Shown: piece after piece, positions 36,541 through 45,628 of the stretch | How positions within the stretch are numbered: the first letter of the stretch is position 1 | Layout: every line of letters begins with the position of its first letter | Virus record (IMG/VR): IMGVR_UViG_3300009514_000004 | Location: 1-64,000 of that record | Strand: one strand, 5' to 3' | DNA length: 64,000 nucleotides | From: a virus | The notes under the pieces: model-generated | What the model was told of the DNA's origin: nothing | Database searches by the model: none | Seen by the model: the letters and a program-made list of their open reading frames with translations, nothing else | Translations under genes and position numbers: made by a program

Positions 36541-37272
36541 TTATTCCTCCCCGAGGCCGAGGGCCTCGGCAGCGATCTCATGGATGACTTGGAACACCGT
36601 AAGAAGTTCCTCGCGCGGCTTCCCGCGACCGGAATCCCGGCGCGTTCGTTGCCAGATAGTCTGGAGTGCCCGAGCCATCTGAGTGCGGGGGATTTTCTTT
36701 CGGCCCCTTTTTCGGGTCGTTGCGACGGTTCCGCTAGGGTCCAAGTCGCCCGGTCTTGCGCGCACCCAGACCGTGTTTGGTCGTTTTGTGGTGGGGTGAA
36801 CACGTGTACAGCCCGTGTCGCGGACGAGCCCTCGCTCCTCGAGACCTTTCCTGCGTGATGCGGTGTCCTTTGGACTCTTGGCCCATCCGATACCGTTGGC
36901 GCAGAGGAACTCTTGAATCTCTCTGTCGGTAGCTCCTTCTGTCCCGCGGTAGTCTAGGATTGCGAGAACTTGCTCAGCTTGGGTGCCGCTGAGGTCTGGG
37001 CCTTCCACGGGTTCTTCAGGTTCGTCCGTCCCCTTTTGTACGGCTACGAAAACCACGTAGCCGCCTACACGTCCCCCGGCTCTCCCGGAGCGTCGTTCAC
37101 CCGTTGGGCGGATGTAACCTGCCCGGACCAAATTTCTGAGCGTATTCGTGATTTTGGTCGATGGCCAAGTCAAGACGTCTTGGATATCTGCGTTGGTGAT
37201 TCCCTCAGGGGACTCCGCAACAAGATCGAAAACCTGTCGGAGGTTCGAGCCCGGTGTAGGTTTCACTTGCAT
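36541..37272 (-). CDS. Double winged-helix DNA-binding protein (243 aa)
   Basis: Two wHTH-like segments: GITNADIQDVLTWPSTKITN with LVRAGYIRP near residues 24-55, and TDREIQEFLCANGIGW with LEERGLVR near 115-150. The C-terminal third is basic. Same relaxed codon use as its neighbour; likely a transferred pair, the regulator and its partner. Confidence 0.7.
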   Translation of the reverse strand: MQVKPTPGSNLRQVFDLVAESPEGITNADIQDVLTWPSTKITNTLRNLVRAGYIRPTGERRSGRAGGRVGGYVVFVAVQKGTDEPEEPVEGPDLSGTQAEQVLAILDYRGTEGATDREIQEFLCANGIGWAKSPKDTASRRKGLEERGLVRDTGCTRVHPTTKRPNTVWVRARPGDLDPSGTVATTRKRGRKKIPRTQMARALQTIWQRTRRDSGRGKPREELLTVFQVIHEIAAEALGLGEE

Positions 37273-37595
37273 CAGTCGTCCTCCACCTCACCGAGCTGGA
37301 TCAGATAGGCCTTGGCGGCGAGCGCCGCTTCCATGACCTGTTCCTCGGTCGCGGTATCGCCGTCCGGGAGGTCTCCCCCGTCCATGGCGAAGTGGTCGAT
37401 GGAGCTGGAGCCCATCACGATCGCGTTCTCGCCGGCCCGGTGGAACACGATGATGCCCGCGGTCAGGTAGTCGTGGAACGGGTTGCCGGTGTTGAACACC
37501 TCGGGCTCGGCCTCGAGACTCATCTTCAGCTCGATGCCCTCGTAGGTAGCCGGGTCCCGATCGTCGTACAGGCAGCTGAGGTGCGCGATGCTCAT
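37272..37595 (-). CDS. Hypothetical protein (107 aa)
   Basis: ATG 37595 follows GGAG; MSIAHLSCLYDDRDPAT start. Acidic. Overlaps neighbours by 1-4 nt. Confidence 0.7.
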   Translation of the reverse strand: MSIAHLSCLYDDRDPATYEGIELKMSLEAEPEVFNTGNPFHDYLTAGIIVFHRAGENAIVMGSSSIDHFAMDGGDLPDGDTATEEQVMEAALAAKAYLIQLGEVEDD

Positions 37596-38329
37596 GGTTT
37601 CTCCTCCAACCCCAGCTCGACAGCGAGGAAGGCCACCAGGTGAGGTTGCAGGGGGCTGCGGCAGGACAGGGTCCACTCGTTCGGTTTCGGGGTCGCATGG
37701 AGGATGTGGTTGTTGAGGTTGGTGACGTCCCAGCGCGCCAGGTTCGGCGTGCCATCGTCCTTCTGTACGGGACGTGGGTGACAGCTCCGACCCATCATGA
37801 TGTCGCAGAGCCGAAGAGCGACCTGGTTTATCGTCATCTCGTAGCTGGGCCGGACCGTGTACGTCATGACCTGTTCTACTCTATGGCCGACCGCCATGTT
37901 GGACAGCTCGATTTTGGTGTCGCTGTCGTCCCAGGTCTCCTCGAGGGTCAGGAACTTGTCGGCCATGTAGCCTTCCTCGAAGGCTGCGCGGGCCAGGTCG
38001 TCGATGAACAGCAGCTGTCCGTTCGTGGCGACATTGATGGGGATGTTGGTGACAACCGAGTAATCAGGGTCCATCAGCGCCAGGTCGACCTGCTCCCGGA
38101 GGTCGGAGAGCTGGTCTGCGTCCAGGTCGACAGCCATGAGGACCGCTGACGGTGGGAGCCGCTGGAGGCTGATACCTGGGGCGCCGAGGGCCTTACCAAG
38201 CCGGGCGTACGCGACTTCGAGGACCTCTCTGGTGACGGTGAGGCGTTCGGTCGGGATGTCGGTGTAGACGAGGATGACGATGCCCTCGTTGCCCTCGACG
38301 GACCAGTCGATCGCAACGGGGTTAGACAT
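37592..38329 (-). CDS. Hypothetical protein (245 aa)
   Basis: Long, acidic, with no recognised motif; MSNPVAIDWSVEGNEG start. Overlaps the RNA ligase stop by one base. Confidence 0.7.
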   Translation of the reverse strand: MSNPVAIDWSVEGNEGIVILVYTDIPTERLTVTREVLEVAYARLGKALGAPGISLQRLPPSAVLMAVDLDADQLSDLREQVDLALMDPDYSVVTNIPINVATNGQLLFIDDLARAAFEEGYMADKFLTLEETWDDSDTKIELSNMAVGHRVEQVMTYTVRPSYEMTINQVALRLCDIMMGRSCHPRPVQKDDGTPNLARWDVTNLNNHILHATPKPNEWTLSCRSPLQPHLVAFLAVELGLEEKP

Positions 38330-38943
38330 CAGCGCAGCTTCTCGAACAGCGCCTCGTCACCGTCGCAGTGGGTCCGCAGTCGATCGAGCCAGGCGCGTGT
38401 CTTGACTTTGAACATCAGCGGGCGTCCTGGAGTCGCCAACGGTCCTTTGGCGACGACCCCTTCGACGGACATGCCGGGGAGCGTCCCCTCTCGGATCTGC
38501 TGTTCGAGGTCGGCGGTCATCGCTCCGTGGTGGAGCATCGCCGCGTGCTCGACGTCACCGAAGTGCTTGAGGAAGAGCTTGGGCGGCAGGATCCCTTTGG
38601 GATGGATGGCGACGTCGATCAAAGTGACCGTCTGGGCCTCAGTCTCCTCATGGTTGCCGGCGAAACTCGAAGGCCCCCACAGCTCGAAGAAGGCCGTGGC
38701 CTTCTGGGCCCGCAGGCCCCTGAAAATTCGGGGCAGGAGGTCGCCGTACTTGTCGAGGACGAGCTGCGGCGCCTGGACCAGGTGGGGGTTGCTGTCGTCC
38801 AGGAGGGCCTTGCGGCGCCCGAACTTCCAGAAACCCTTTTTCCGGCTCCACTCGGCGCGGATGTTCGACCCGTCGAGTTTGTCGAACACGTACACGGACG
38901 TGCCTCGAGGCACTACAGGGCTGATTGTCGGGTAGGTTTTCAT
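38329..38943 (-). CDS. RNA ligase, T4 Rnl2-like (204 aa)
   Basis: Nucleotidyltransferase motifs in order: I KLDGSN with adenylated Lys near residue 22, III FFELWG, IV EGVVAKG, V FKVKT. Short, lacking an obvious C-terminal domain. Such ligases seal nicks in RNA, classically repairing tRNAs cleaved by host anticodon nucleases; here it would complement the large tRNA array. Confidence 0.85.
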   Translation of the reverse strand: MKTYPTISPVVPRGTSVYVFDKLDGSNIRAEWSRKKGFWKFGRRKALLDDSNPHLVQAPQLVLDKYGDLLPRIFRGLRAQKATAFFELWGPSSFAGNHEETEAQTVTLIDVAIHPKGILPPKLFLKHFGDVEHAAMLHHGAMTADLEQQIREGTLPGMSVEGVVAKGPLATPGRPLMFKVKTRAWLDRLRTHCDGDEALFEKLR

Positions 38944-38959
38944 GAGGCGCCCAGGGTAA

Positions 38960-39247
38960 TCACCACCCGTCGTCGCAGGCGACGAGGTTGGACACCGCCA
39001 GTCGAAGCTCGTCGAACTCCTCTTCGGTGTAGGCAGGGGTCTCCCGCGTGTCGGTGCGCGTCAGCGAAAGGAGCTGTAGGAAGAAGACCTCGGGCCTGAT
39101 ATCGTAGCCATCTGGCTCGGTCACGTGGAAGACCGCTTCCAGCTCGGGCTCAGACGCGTCGTCATTCTGTCGGACTCCGATCACGCGCACCAGGCGTCGG
39201 CCATCGGTGGCGTGGTCGGAGTCGACAGTTTTGATGGTCAAGGGCAT
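38960..39247 (-). CDS. Hypothetical protein (95 aa)
   Basis: MPLTIKTVDSDHATDGRR start, strand-rich then helical. No recognised motif. Confidence 0.65.
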   Translation of the reverse strand: MPLTIKTVDSDHATDGRRLVRVIGVRQNDDASEPELEAVFHVTEPDGYDIRPEVFFLQLLSLTRTDTRETPAYTEEEFDELRLAVSNLVACDDGW

Positions 39248-39275
39248 GTCGACCTCCGATGGAGGACGGACGCGG

Positions 39276-39782
39276 CTAGGCCGCGTTCGCCTTCGGATCG
39301 GTGCCGGCGCCCTTGACGGTGAGCTTGGCGCCCTTGACCTTGACGGACTTGCGCACGCGCGTCCGGGGAAGGGTCGCGATGACCTCGTCCTTGAGCCGCT
39401 GCTGCGCCTCGGCGACGCCAGTCTCCTTGAGCAGCTCCTTGGACGCGTCCTTGCCGAGCGCCATGGCCTGCTTCATCACGTCCCCGATGAGGTCGAGGGC
39501 ACCATCGCGGGTCACGCCCATGCGCTTGATGAGTAGGGCCATGGCCGCGAGCATCGGGATGCTGCACGTCGGGGCCTTGTCCGTGTCGTGGCCGATGTCG
39601 ACCTGGTCGATCTCCAGCTGGAGGTCGATGACCAGGCCCTTGAGGGTCTGGTCGGGCTGTGCGAGGTCGCGAAGGTCACCGCTGCCGGCGGTCTTCGTGA
39701 GGGTCTTGAGCGCGCTTTTGACGCCTTCCTGACAGGCCAGGAGGATCTCGGGCTGGCTCGGGAGTGGGGTGTTACTGGTCAT
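39276..39782 (-). CDS. Hypothetical protein (168 aa)
   Basis: Helical with Lys-rich C-terminus (RKSVKVKGAKLTVKG). AAGGAG before ATG 39782 and promoter P9 39 nt upstream, so the operon to the left probably begins here. Confidence 0.72.
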   Translation of the reverse strand: MTSNTPLPSQPEILLACQEGVKSALKTLTKTAGSGDLRDLAQPDQTLKGLVIDLQLEIDQVDIGHDTDKAPTCSIPMLAAMALLIKRMGVTRDGALDLIGDVMKQAMALGKDASKELLKETGVAEAQQRLKDEVIATLPRTRVRKSVKVKGAKLTVKGAGTDPKANAA

Positions 39783-39820
39783 GAGGTACTCCTTGGGCTC
39801 TCGGCCCGGTGGGTCTGAAC

Positions 39821-39851
39821 TACCTACGCGATTGCCCGGCGTTCTAAGCAT
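39821..39851 (-). promoter_or_regulatory. Phage promoter-like element P9
   Basis: Read leftward: ATGCTT (39851-39846), 19-nt spacer, TAGGTA (39826-39821). It overlaps the stop of the upstream gene. Confidence 0.75.
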
Positions 39852-40747
39852 CAGACCTCGATGTTTTGCCGGCGCTCCATCTCGCGCACGTAGGCCTTGT
39901 GCGCCCGGTGCCAGTCGCTCAGGCTCAGGAGCCGATGCGAGAAGAAACTCGGGTGGCCGTTGATGCTCCGCGGGCCCGCCTTGTCTATGTACTCCCAGAT
40001 CACCCCCAGGTTGCGCCAGAAAACCCCGCGAAGCGCCCCCTCATACAGGTTGCAGGTCCGGTTGGTCTTGAGCCACTCCTCGAGCTTGGCCCGCTGAGAG
40101 GCGTTGTCCGTCTCGTACTGGGCCATGGTCACGGTGCGGTGGAACTCGAGGGCTTCCTCATGTTTCCGGTCGACCTCCTCGCAGGCCTTCGCGTGGGCAG
40201 CCTCGGCGTCGGCGTGCTCTTGTAGAGCCTCCTGGTGCTCGAGACGGCGCACCTCGTTGTCGTTGTCGACGCTCGCCAGGTACCGGGCCTTCTCGTCTTC
40301 GGTGGCGTGCTCCCACTCGATGTTCGAGTCGATGGTCGCGATGACCTTGGGGTCTGGTTCGGCCAGCTCGGGCTCCGGTGGAGGCTCCTGGTCGAAGACT
40401 GGGTAGGTGGGCTTGTCTGGTTCGGGCGGCGGCGGAGGCATCTCGGGCTTGGGCCCGGGGTCGACCAGGAGGTCTTTGGCCAGCTCCCGGACCTCGTCGG
40501 GTACCTCCATGCCTCCAAGGGCGATGCACATGAAAACCATCGGGATGTCGCGCGGATTGGTCACATGCGCCGAGGTGTAGATGGCGTTGCCGATCAGGTT
40601 GTTGACGAAGTCGCGCAGCTCTTCGTCCGTGCTGGGCTCGAACTCGTGGGGCGTGACCCCGAGGGCTTCCAGCTCGGCGACGGCGGCTTTGAACTCCTCC
40701 TGGGTGGGAGTGTCCTGGGGCCCGTGAATGGCGTAGGTGTTGGACAT
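39851..40747 (-). CDS. Coiled-coil hypothetical protein (298 aa)
   Basis: A Pro/Glu-rich linker (PGPKPEMPPPPPEPDKP, residues ~95-130) then a charged helical coiled-coil (EALQEHADAEAAHAKACEEV). Immediately downstream of the CobT-like gene (1-nt overlap), so it may act with it. Confidence 0.72.
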   Translation of the reverse strand: MSNTYAIHGPQDTPTQEEFKAAVAELEALGVTPHEFEPSTDEELRDFVNNLIGNAIYTSAHVTNPRDIPMVFMCIALGGMEVPDEVRELAKDLLVDPGPKPEMPPPPPEPDKPTYPVFDQEPPPEPELAEPDPKVIATIDSNIEWEHATEDEKARYLASVDNDNEVRRLEHQEALQEHADAEAAHAKACEEVDRKHEEALEFHRTVTMAQYETDNASQRAKLEEWLKTNRTCNLYEGALRGVFWRNLGVIWEYIDKAGPRSINGHPSFFSHRLLSLSDWHRAHKAYVREMERRQNIEV

Positions 40748-43293
40748 CAGGCGACTCCGATGACCCGCGCATCCATTAGCTCGCTGATGCGCTCGATGAG
40801 CATGTTGGGGATGTCAGCGATGGTCTCGGAGTACACGTGGCCCGTGCCTTTGATGTCGTCGTTGGGGCACAGGGTCTCGACGTACTGGGCTCCCGTACCC
40901 ACCCCGACGAACACCACGAAGATGCCCTGAGCCGACGCCTGGCGGAGCTGCCACTTGATGACCGGTCGGTGGTTCCCGTTGGGCTGACCGTCGGTGATGA
41001 CGAACATGAACTTGTGGGTCTCGGGCCGTTTCTTGAGGGCGTCGAGGCCGAACTGGACGCCGTCGGACATCGGCGTGCCGCCCACCGCCAGGGTGTTGGC
41101 GAACCGCCACCGGACCTCGGAGAACCGTTCGTCGAACGCCTTGAACAGGTCGTGGCGGATCGACTCCCAGCGGTGGTATTCACCTTCGTCTCCCGGCTCC
41201 GGCGACTGGTAGTTGCGCCCGTTACGGAAGCCGGCGACCTGTACCGCGCACTGGAGGGCGTCCAGAGGCTCGGTGATGGCGATCATCATCTGGGTCGCCA
41301 GCTTGCGCAGGTGGGACATCGAGCTGGACTCGTCCATGACGACCGTGGCCGCCATCGAGGTGTCGACCCGGTGGGCGCGCTGGTAGTAGGCCCGCGTGGG
41401 CATCCGGCCTTGCATGAGGGAGACCCGGCTGTCGACCAGGTACTTCTCCGACAGGCCACGACCCCGGCGCGTGCCGTGGACCGTGCTCGTCATACGCATT
41501 GCCCGGAAGAGCGTCCGCATCCGCGCTCGGAGGTAGGCCGCTTCCATCTTCACCTCCTTGTAGAGGCGGTCGGCGGCCCGCCTGTCGTGGTCCTTGCCCT
41601 GGGCGGACGGGGCGACGAATTCGACCTCGTCCTGGGTGACGTCGTAGGGGTTCCAGCGGCGCTCCCCGACCTCCTCGACCTCCTCCTGCTCTTCGCGGGT
41701 CTGGTCGAACTCCTCCTGGAGCGCGGTGTTGTTGTTCAGGAGGCCCGTGGGCTTGCCTGATGCGGCGTCCTGAAGAACGCCCTGAGCGAACTCCTCGAAG
41801 TCGAATCCAGGGACCGGACCGTCGTGGTACTGGTGTCCACCGGCCCCGCGGCCCGGCTGGTCGCCACTGCCATCCCACTCGTCGCCGATCTGTCCTTCAC
41901 CGGACGGGTCCCCACTTCCGGACTCTCCGCCCGCGCCCTGACCCTTGCCGTCCTTCCCCTGACCCTGACCCGGGCCGTCTCCGTCCTGTTGGCCGGCGCC
42001 GGCACCCTTGCCGTCACCTTTACCGTCCTTGCCAGCGCCTTCGCCGTCCTTGCCGTCCTTGCCGGCACCTTTGCCAGCATCTTTGCCGTCTTTGCCGTCC
42101 TTTCCCTTGCCCTTCTTGCCGAAGCCCTCCATCCGGATGCCTTTCCCAGGCTTCCCTTTGCCGGAGCCCTGGCCGGGCTTGCCCTTCTTGAGCTTGACGT
42201 CCTTCTGCCAGCCACAGTCGGTGCAGGTGATGACGCCGCGGCTCTTGTCCCGGTGCCCGCGTCCGTCCGATTTGGGTCGGATGACCAGCTTGTCCTGGTC
42301 CGCGCCGCAGGAGGGGCACTCGTGCCCCGGGCTTTGGCCTTCGCCACCCTGTCCATCACCCTGTCCATCACCCTGTCCATCACCCTGTCCGTCCTTGCGC
42401 TTCTTGCCTTGCTCGCTGAGCTGGGACAGCTCGGCGATGACGTCCAGGGCGATGCGGATACAGCCCAGGTCGTCGCCGACTTTCATGTCGATGCACTCGC
42501 GCAGCATCGGCGACAGAGGTCCGTCGAGGACTATTTCGACGGCTTCTGGGCGCTTCTTGCGGTACTCGTCGAGGACCTCGACCTGGAGGTCGGTGACGTA
42601 CCCGAGACCCACGTCGCGGAACGTGCGCGACACGATGGAGAGGTCGGAGTCGATTTGGGCCGCCCGGACCCCGTGTGCTCGCGCGGATTCCGCGCTCTCC
42701 CGCTCTTTCCGGAGGATGAAGTCTTGGAGGTCATGGAGCTTGGTGTCGGTGCCGGGGAAATCCTCGCGTCCGCGGCGCTCGATCCAGATGTCGTCGGCGA
42801 TGTTGGCCCACTCGAGCAGCGATCCGGCGTAGGGGGCCCAGTTGGGCACCTTGGCCCAGCGAGGGAGGATGAGCTTGCAGGCCTCGGCGACGGAGATGTC
42901 GCGCCGGCAGCTGTACCGGGTGTGGAACCCCTCATGGTACGCGCCGCCTGTGAGCGCCATGGCCGTCCGGATGGTCAGGCGCTCCGGCGTGCTTGCGATG
43001 ACGATCTCGGGGTTGAGGACCTGCTCGGCGTTGGCGTGCCGCACCCAGTCGGCGACTTCGCGTCGCGTGGGCATACTGTTGGGGTTGGCCCCGGCCCACT
43101 TGCACATCTGGTCCAGGAGGATGCGGCCCGTCCAGCGATCCTTGTTGTAGAAGAGGGCGCCCTTCGAAAAGACCGGGCGCGTCTCCTTACCGAGGATAGC
43201 CGTCACCGACTCCTTGTGGGACTGACGGTACTGAGAACCGCGGATGGTTGGGTTCTCCGCCGTGGTTTGATGGGGTATGGGTAGTGCTGTCAT
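40747..43293 (-). CDS. CobT-like von Willebrand A protein (848 aa)
   Basis: The C-terminal VWA domain (residues ~640-840) has MIDAS MDESSSMSH, GTPMSDG and FVITDGQP. The N-terminal part has GAYHEGFHTRYS, comparable to the helical region of CobT. The middle (residues ~310-480) is a very long low-complexity Gly/Lys/Asp linker holding two zinc knuckles (CPSCGADQ, CTDCGW). Divergent from a CobS-like AAA+ gene, the same pairing as CobS/CobT and MoxR/VWA systems. Start ATG 43293 under promoter P8-minus. Confidence 0.85.
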   Translation of the reverse strand: MTALPIPHQTTAENPTIRGSQYRQSHKESVTAILGKETRPVFSKGALFYNKDRWTGRILLDQMCKWAGANPNSMPTRREVADWVRHANAEQVLNPEIVIASTPERLTIRTAMALTGGAYHEGFHTRYSCRRDISVAEACKLILPRWAKVPNWAPYAGSLLEWANIADDIWIERRGREDFPGTDTKLHDLQDFILRKERESAESARAHGVRAAQIDSDLSIVSRTFRDVGLGYVTDLQVEVLDEYRKKRPEAVEIVLDGPLSPMLRECIDMKVGDDLGCIRIALDVIAELSQLSEQGKKRKDGQGDGQGDGQGDGQGGEGQSPGHECPSCGADQDKLVIRPKSDGRGHRDKSRGVITCTDCGWQKDVKLKKGKPGQGSGKGKPGKGIRMEGFGKKGKGKDGKDGKDAGKGAGKDGKDGEGAGKDGKGDGKGAGAGQQDGDGPGQGQGKDGKGQGAGGESGSGDPSGEGQIGDEWDGSGDQPGRGAGGHQYHDGPVPGFDFEEFAQGVLQDAASGKPTGLLNNNTALQEEFDQTREEQEEVEEVGERRWNPYDVTQDEVEFVAPSAQGKDHDRRAADRLYKEVKMEAAYLRARMRTLFRAMRMTSTVHGTRRGRGLSEKYLVDSRVSLMQGRMPTRAYYQRAHRVDTSMAATVVMDESSSMSHLRKLATQMMIAITEPLDALQCAVQVAGFRNGRNYQSPEPGDEGEYHRWESIRHDLFKAFDERFSEVRWRFANTLAVGGTPMSDGVQFGLDALKKRPETHKFMFVITDGQPNGNHRPVIKWQLRQASAQGIFVVFVGVGTGAQYVETLCPNDDIKGTGHVYSETIADIPNMLIERISELMDARVIGVA

Positions 43294-43307
43294 GGTCACC
43301 TCCGCTC

Positions 43308-43338
43308 TAACTACGCTATGGGCGGCGAAACTAAGCAG
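43308..43338 (-). promoter_or_regulatory. Phage promoter-like element P8-minus
   Basis: Read leftward: CTGCTT (43338-43333), 19-nt spacer, TAGTTA (43313-43308); start codon of the CobT-like gene 15 nt downstream. Confidence 0.75.
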
Positions 43339-43348
43339 GTGAGAAAAT

Positions 43349-43379
43349 TTGCTTACTGGGGCTGGTAATCGCGTAGGTA
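43349..43379 (+). promoter_or_regulatory. Phage promoter-like element P8-plus
   Basis: TTGCTT (43349-43354), 19-nt spacer, TAGGTA (43374-43379); back-to-back with P8-minus, driving the CobS-like gene. Confidence 0.78.
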
Positions 43380-43429
43380 GAGCGAACCATCGTAGCTCAG
43401 CCCTTGGGGCGTAGCTCAGAAGGAGCAGT

Positions 43430-44668
43430 ATGAACATCAAAGCGCTTGCCGCCGCAACTCCGGTCGTCTGTGCCGAATGCGGTCACGAGGCCCACTACCT
43501 ACCGAACCACCTGCTCGAGGAGCACGGCCTCTCCCAGAAGGAGTACGAGGCCAAGCACCCGGGCTCGCCTTCCATGTCCAAGGAGTTCGAGAAAGAGTTC
43601 CTCAAGGGCGTCAAGAAGGCGGACCAAATCGCCGCGCCCCCGCCGGAGGCTCTGAGCATCAAGTTCGGCGGCGTCCGGTTCCCTGTGAACCCCGACGTCC
43701 CGGAAGCCGACTGCCTTCCCATGCCGGACCACTACATGACGCCCCAGCATGGGCAGCTGTCCACCGACATCCACCACGCGTGCGTGTCACTCCGTAAGGG
43801 TCGGCACACCCTTATCTGGGGGCTCCCGGGCTCGGGCAAGGACGCCTGTCTGTCGGCTCTGTCGGCGGTCACACGACGCCCGGCCGGGCTGTTCAACATC
43901 AAGCCCGGCGTCGACATCCAGAGCTGGTTCTACAGCCGGTCCTTCGACAAGGAGGGGACTTCCTGGGAAGAGGGCAAGCTCCTCAAGATGCTCAGGGACG
44001 GGTACACGACGCGCACCGGGCGCCGCATCCCTTTCATGGTCGTCATCTCCGACCTCGACCGCGCGGACCTCGCGCAGGCCGAGCACCTCCGCCTCATCCT
44101 CGACTCCATCCAGGGTCGGGTCGAGGGGCCTGGTGGTGAGGTCTCCCCGATTTTCCCGGGGACCATCATCGCGGCGACGGCCAACTCCATCGGCGCCGGC
44201 GACGTCCGCGGGCGCTGCATCTCGGCCAATCCCATCGACGCCTCCATCCTGGACCGGTTCGAGCGCAAGTTCGAGTTCGCCATGATGGACTGGAAAGACG
44301 AGGGGAAGATCGCCCGCGCGAAGTTCCCGCTTCTGGTCGAGAACTGCCCGGGCATCTTCGACCCGGTCGGCAAGGGCACTGACGCCATGCGTCAGGCCGT
44401 CGCCAACGGGCAGGTGTTCACGGAGTTCAGCCACCGCGCCGTCTGCGCCTGGCTGGGACACGCCCAGGACATCATCGAGGTCACGGGTGCCAAGCCCAAG
44501 AACCTCCTCAAAAAGGCCGCCAAGTGCGTGCTCGACGGTCTCCCGGACCAGATCACCAAAGAGAAGGTCAAGAAGATCCTCGACCCGTGCCTCAAGGGGG
44601 GCATCCTCGAGGAGGGTGACACCTCGTTCATCAAGACCGGCAAGCAGAAGCTCGCCGCGGGCTGGTAG
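43430..44668 (+). CDS. CobS/MoxR-like AAA+ ATPase with N-terminal zinc finger (412 aa)
   Basis: Residues 14-40 (CAECGHEAHYLPNHLLEEHG) form a C2H2-type finger of the MucR/CobS kind. Walker A is GLPGSGKD near residue 130; the AAA+ core continues through FMVVISDLDRAD and a sensor-like IIAATANSIG. Pairs with the divergent CobT-like VWA gene, as an ATPase and adaptor. Phage CobS homologues are known but their role is unproven. Confidence 0.87.
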   Translation: MNIKALAAATPVVCAECGHEAHYLPNHLLEEHGLSQKEYEAKHPGSPSMSKEFEKEFLKGVKKADQIAAPPPEALSIKFGGVRFPVNPDVPEADCLPMPDHYMTPQHGQLSTDIHHACVSLRKGRHTLIWGLPGSGKDACLSALSAVTRRPAGLFNIKPGVDIQSWFYSRSFDKEGTSWEEGKLLKMLRDGYTTRTGRRIPFMVVISDLDRADLAQAEHLRLILDSIQGRVEGPGGEVSPIFPGTIIAATANSIGAGDVRGRCISANPIDASILDRFERKFEFAMMDWKDEGKIARAKFPLLVENCPGIFDPVGKGTDAMRQAVANGQVFTEFSHRAVCAWLGHAQDIIEVTGAKPKNLLKKAAKCVLDGLPDQITKEKVKKILDPCLKGGILEEGDTSFIKTGKQKLAAGW

Positions 44669-44737
44669 TAGAGTATCTACCAGCACAACCCAGAGTCTCA
44701 GTCCCCTGCGGGGGACGTAGCCCAAGGGGAAACCAAC

Positions 44738-45628
44738 ATGGCCAAGCAGCACGACATCTCAGCTCAGAATTTCCGCGAGCCGCTCCTCCAGGCGCTGGCG
44801 ACGCTGTCTGGGTTCACAGCCCACCAATCCGTGAAGCACAAGGAGACCTTCGGGCCCGTCTGCTCCACCATGGGCATCACCCTGGACCAGTACGGCAACC
44901 AGCAGAACACGGGCCTGCCCTGGGTCCAGAAGTGGATCGGCTGGGCATACAAGGAACTGAAAAAGGAAGGCCTGGCGGCCACGACCGACGGCGCCGGGAT
45001 GCGTATCCCTCGAGGCTGGTGGGCCCTGACCACCCAAGGCGTCGACGAAGCGCGCAAGCTCGCCGGTGACCAACCCACGGACCCGGCGCCGCCGGCCGAA
45101 GAGGATGTTCCGATTCTCGCCAACGGTGAGGACGACCGGGCACCCGACCAGGTCGTCAGCTACCACGAGGACCCGTACATCCGCGGGCTGGCGATCGGTC
45201 AGAGCCCCTGTTTCGGGACCGTGAGTTCACGGTCGACCGTCTGCGCCCGGTGCCCACTGCGTCGCGAGTGCGAGGTCCAGCTCCAGACCCTGATGTCGGC
45301 CTTCGCCGTCCAGGTCGACGGTGCCCTGGTGGCGTTCCGGGCCATGGAGAACCAGCCGGCGCCGGAGGCCAAGAAGGTCGAGTCCAAGGAAGACCCCAAG
45401 GCCAAGGTCGCCGAGGACATCGCCGACTTCCTGGGTGCCGAGCGGGTCAAGGCGGCCAAGAGCGGGCGCCTGCGAGTCAAAAGCGTGGACGTCGCCCACG
45501 AAGCCGTCTGCGCCGCGTGCAGTCAGACCATCCCCAAGGGCGGGAAGGGAAAGTGGGTGCGCTCTGACGACAAGACGACGGGCGGCATCTATCACCCGCA
45601 CTGCCTCGTCATCCAAGAAGGCCCCTGA
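44738..45628 (+). CDS. Hypothetical protein with winged-helix-like N-terminus and zinc knuckles (296 aa)
   Basis: The N-terminal ~80 residues (REPLLQALATLSGFTAH, later RGWWALTTQGVDEAR) resemble the Mrr N-terminal winged helix. Two Cys clusters follow: CARCPLRREC and CAACSQTIPKG...HPHC. Function unknown; next to the CobS-like gene in the same orientation. Confidence 0.7.
   Translation: MAKQHDISAQNFREPLLQALATLSGFTAHQSVKHKETFGPVCSTMGITLDQYGNQQNTGLPWVQKWIGWAYKELKKEGLAATTDGAGMRIPRGWWALTTQGVDEARKLAGDQPTDPAPPAEEDVPILANGEDDRAPDQVVSYHEDPYIRGLAIGQSPCFGTVSSRSTVCARCPLRRECEVQLQTLMSAFAVQVDGALVAFRAMENQPAPEAKKVESKEDPKAKVAEDIADFLGAERVKAAKSGRLRVKSVDVAHEAVCAACSQTIPKGGKGKWVRSDDKTTGGIYHPHCLVIQEGP

Noticed and set aside
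42340-42390. Short repeats as a CRISPR array
   Set aside because: Tandem Gly-Gln-Gly-Asp codons in the low-complexity linker of the CobT-like gene; no spacers.
41824-43284. 486-aa rightward open frame
   Set aside because: Antisense to the CobT-like gene, low-complexity Leu/Ala; no support.
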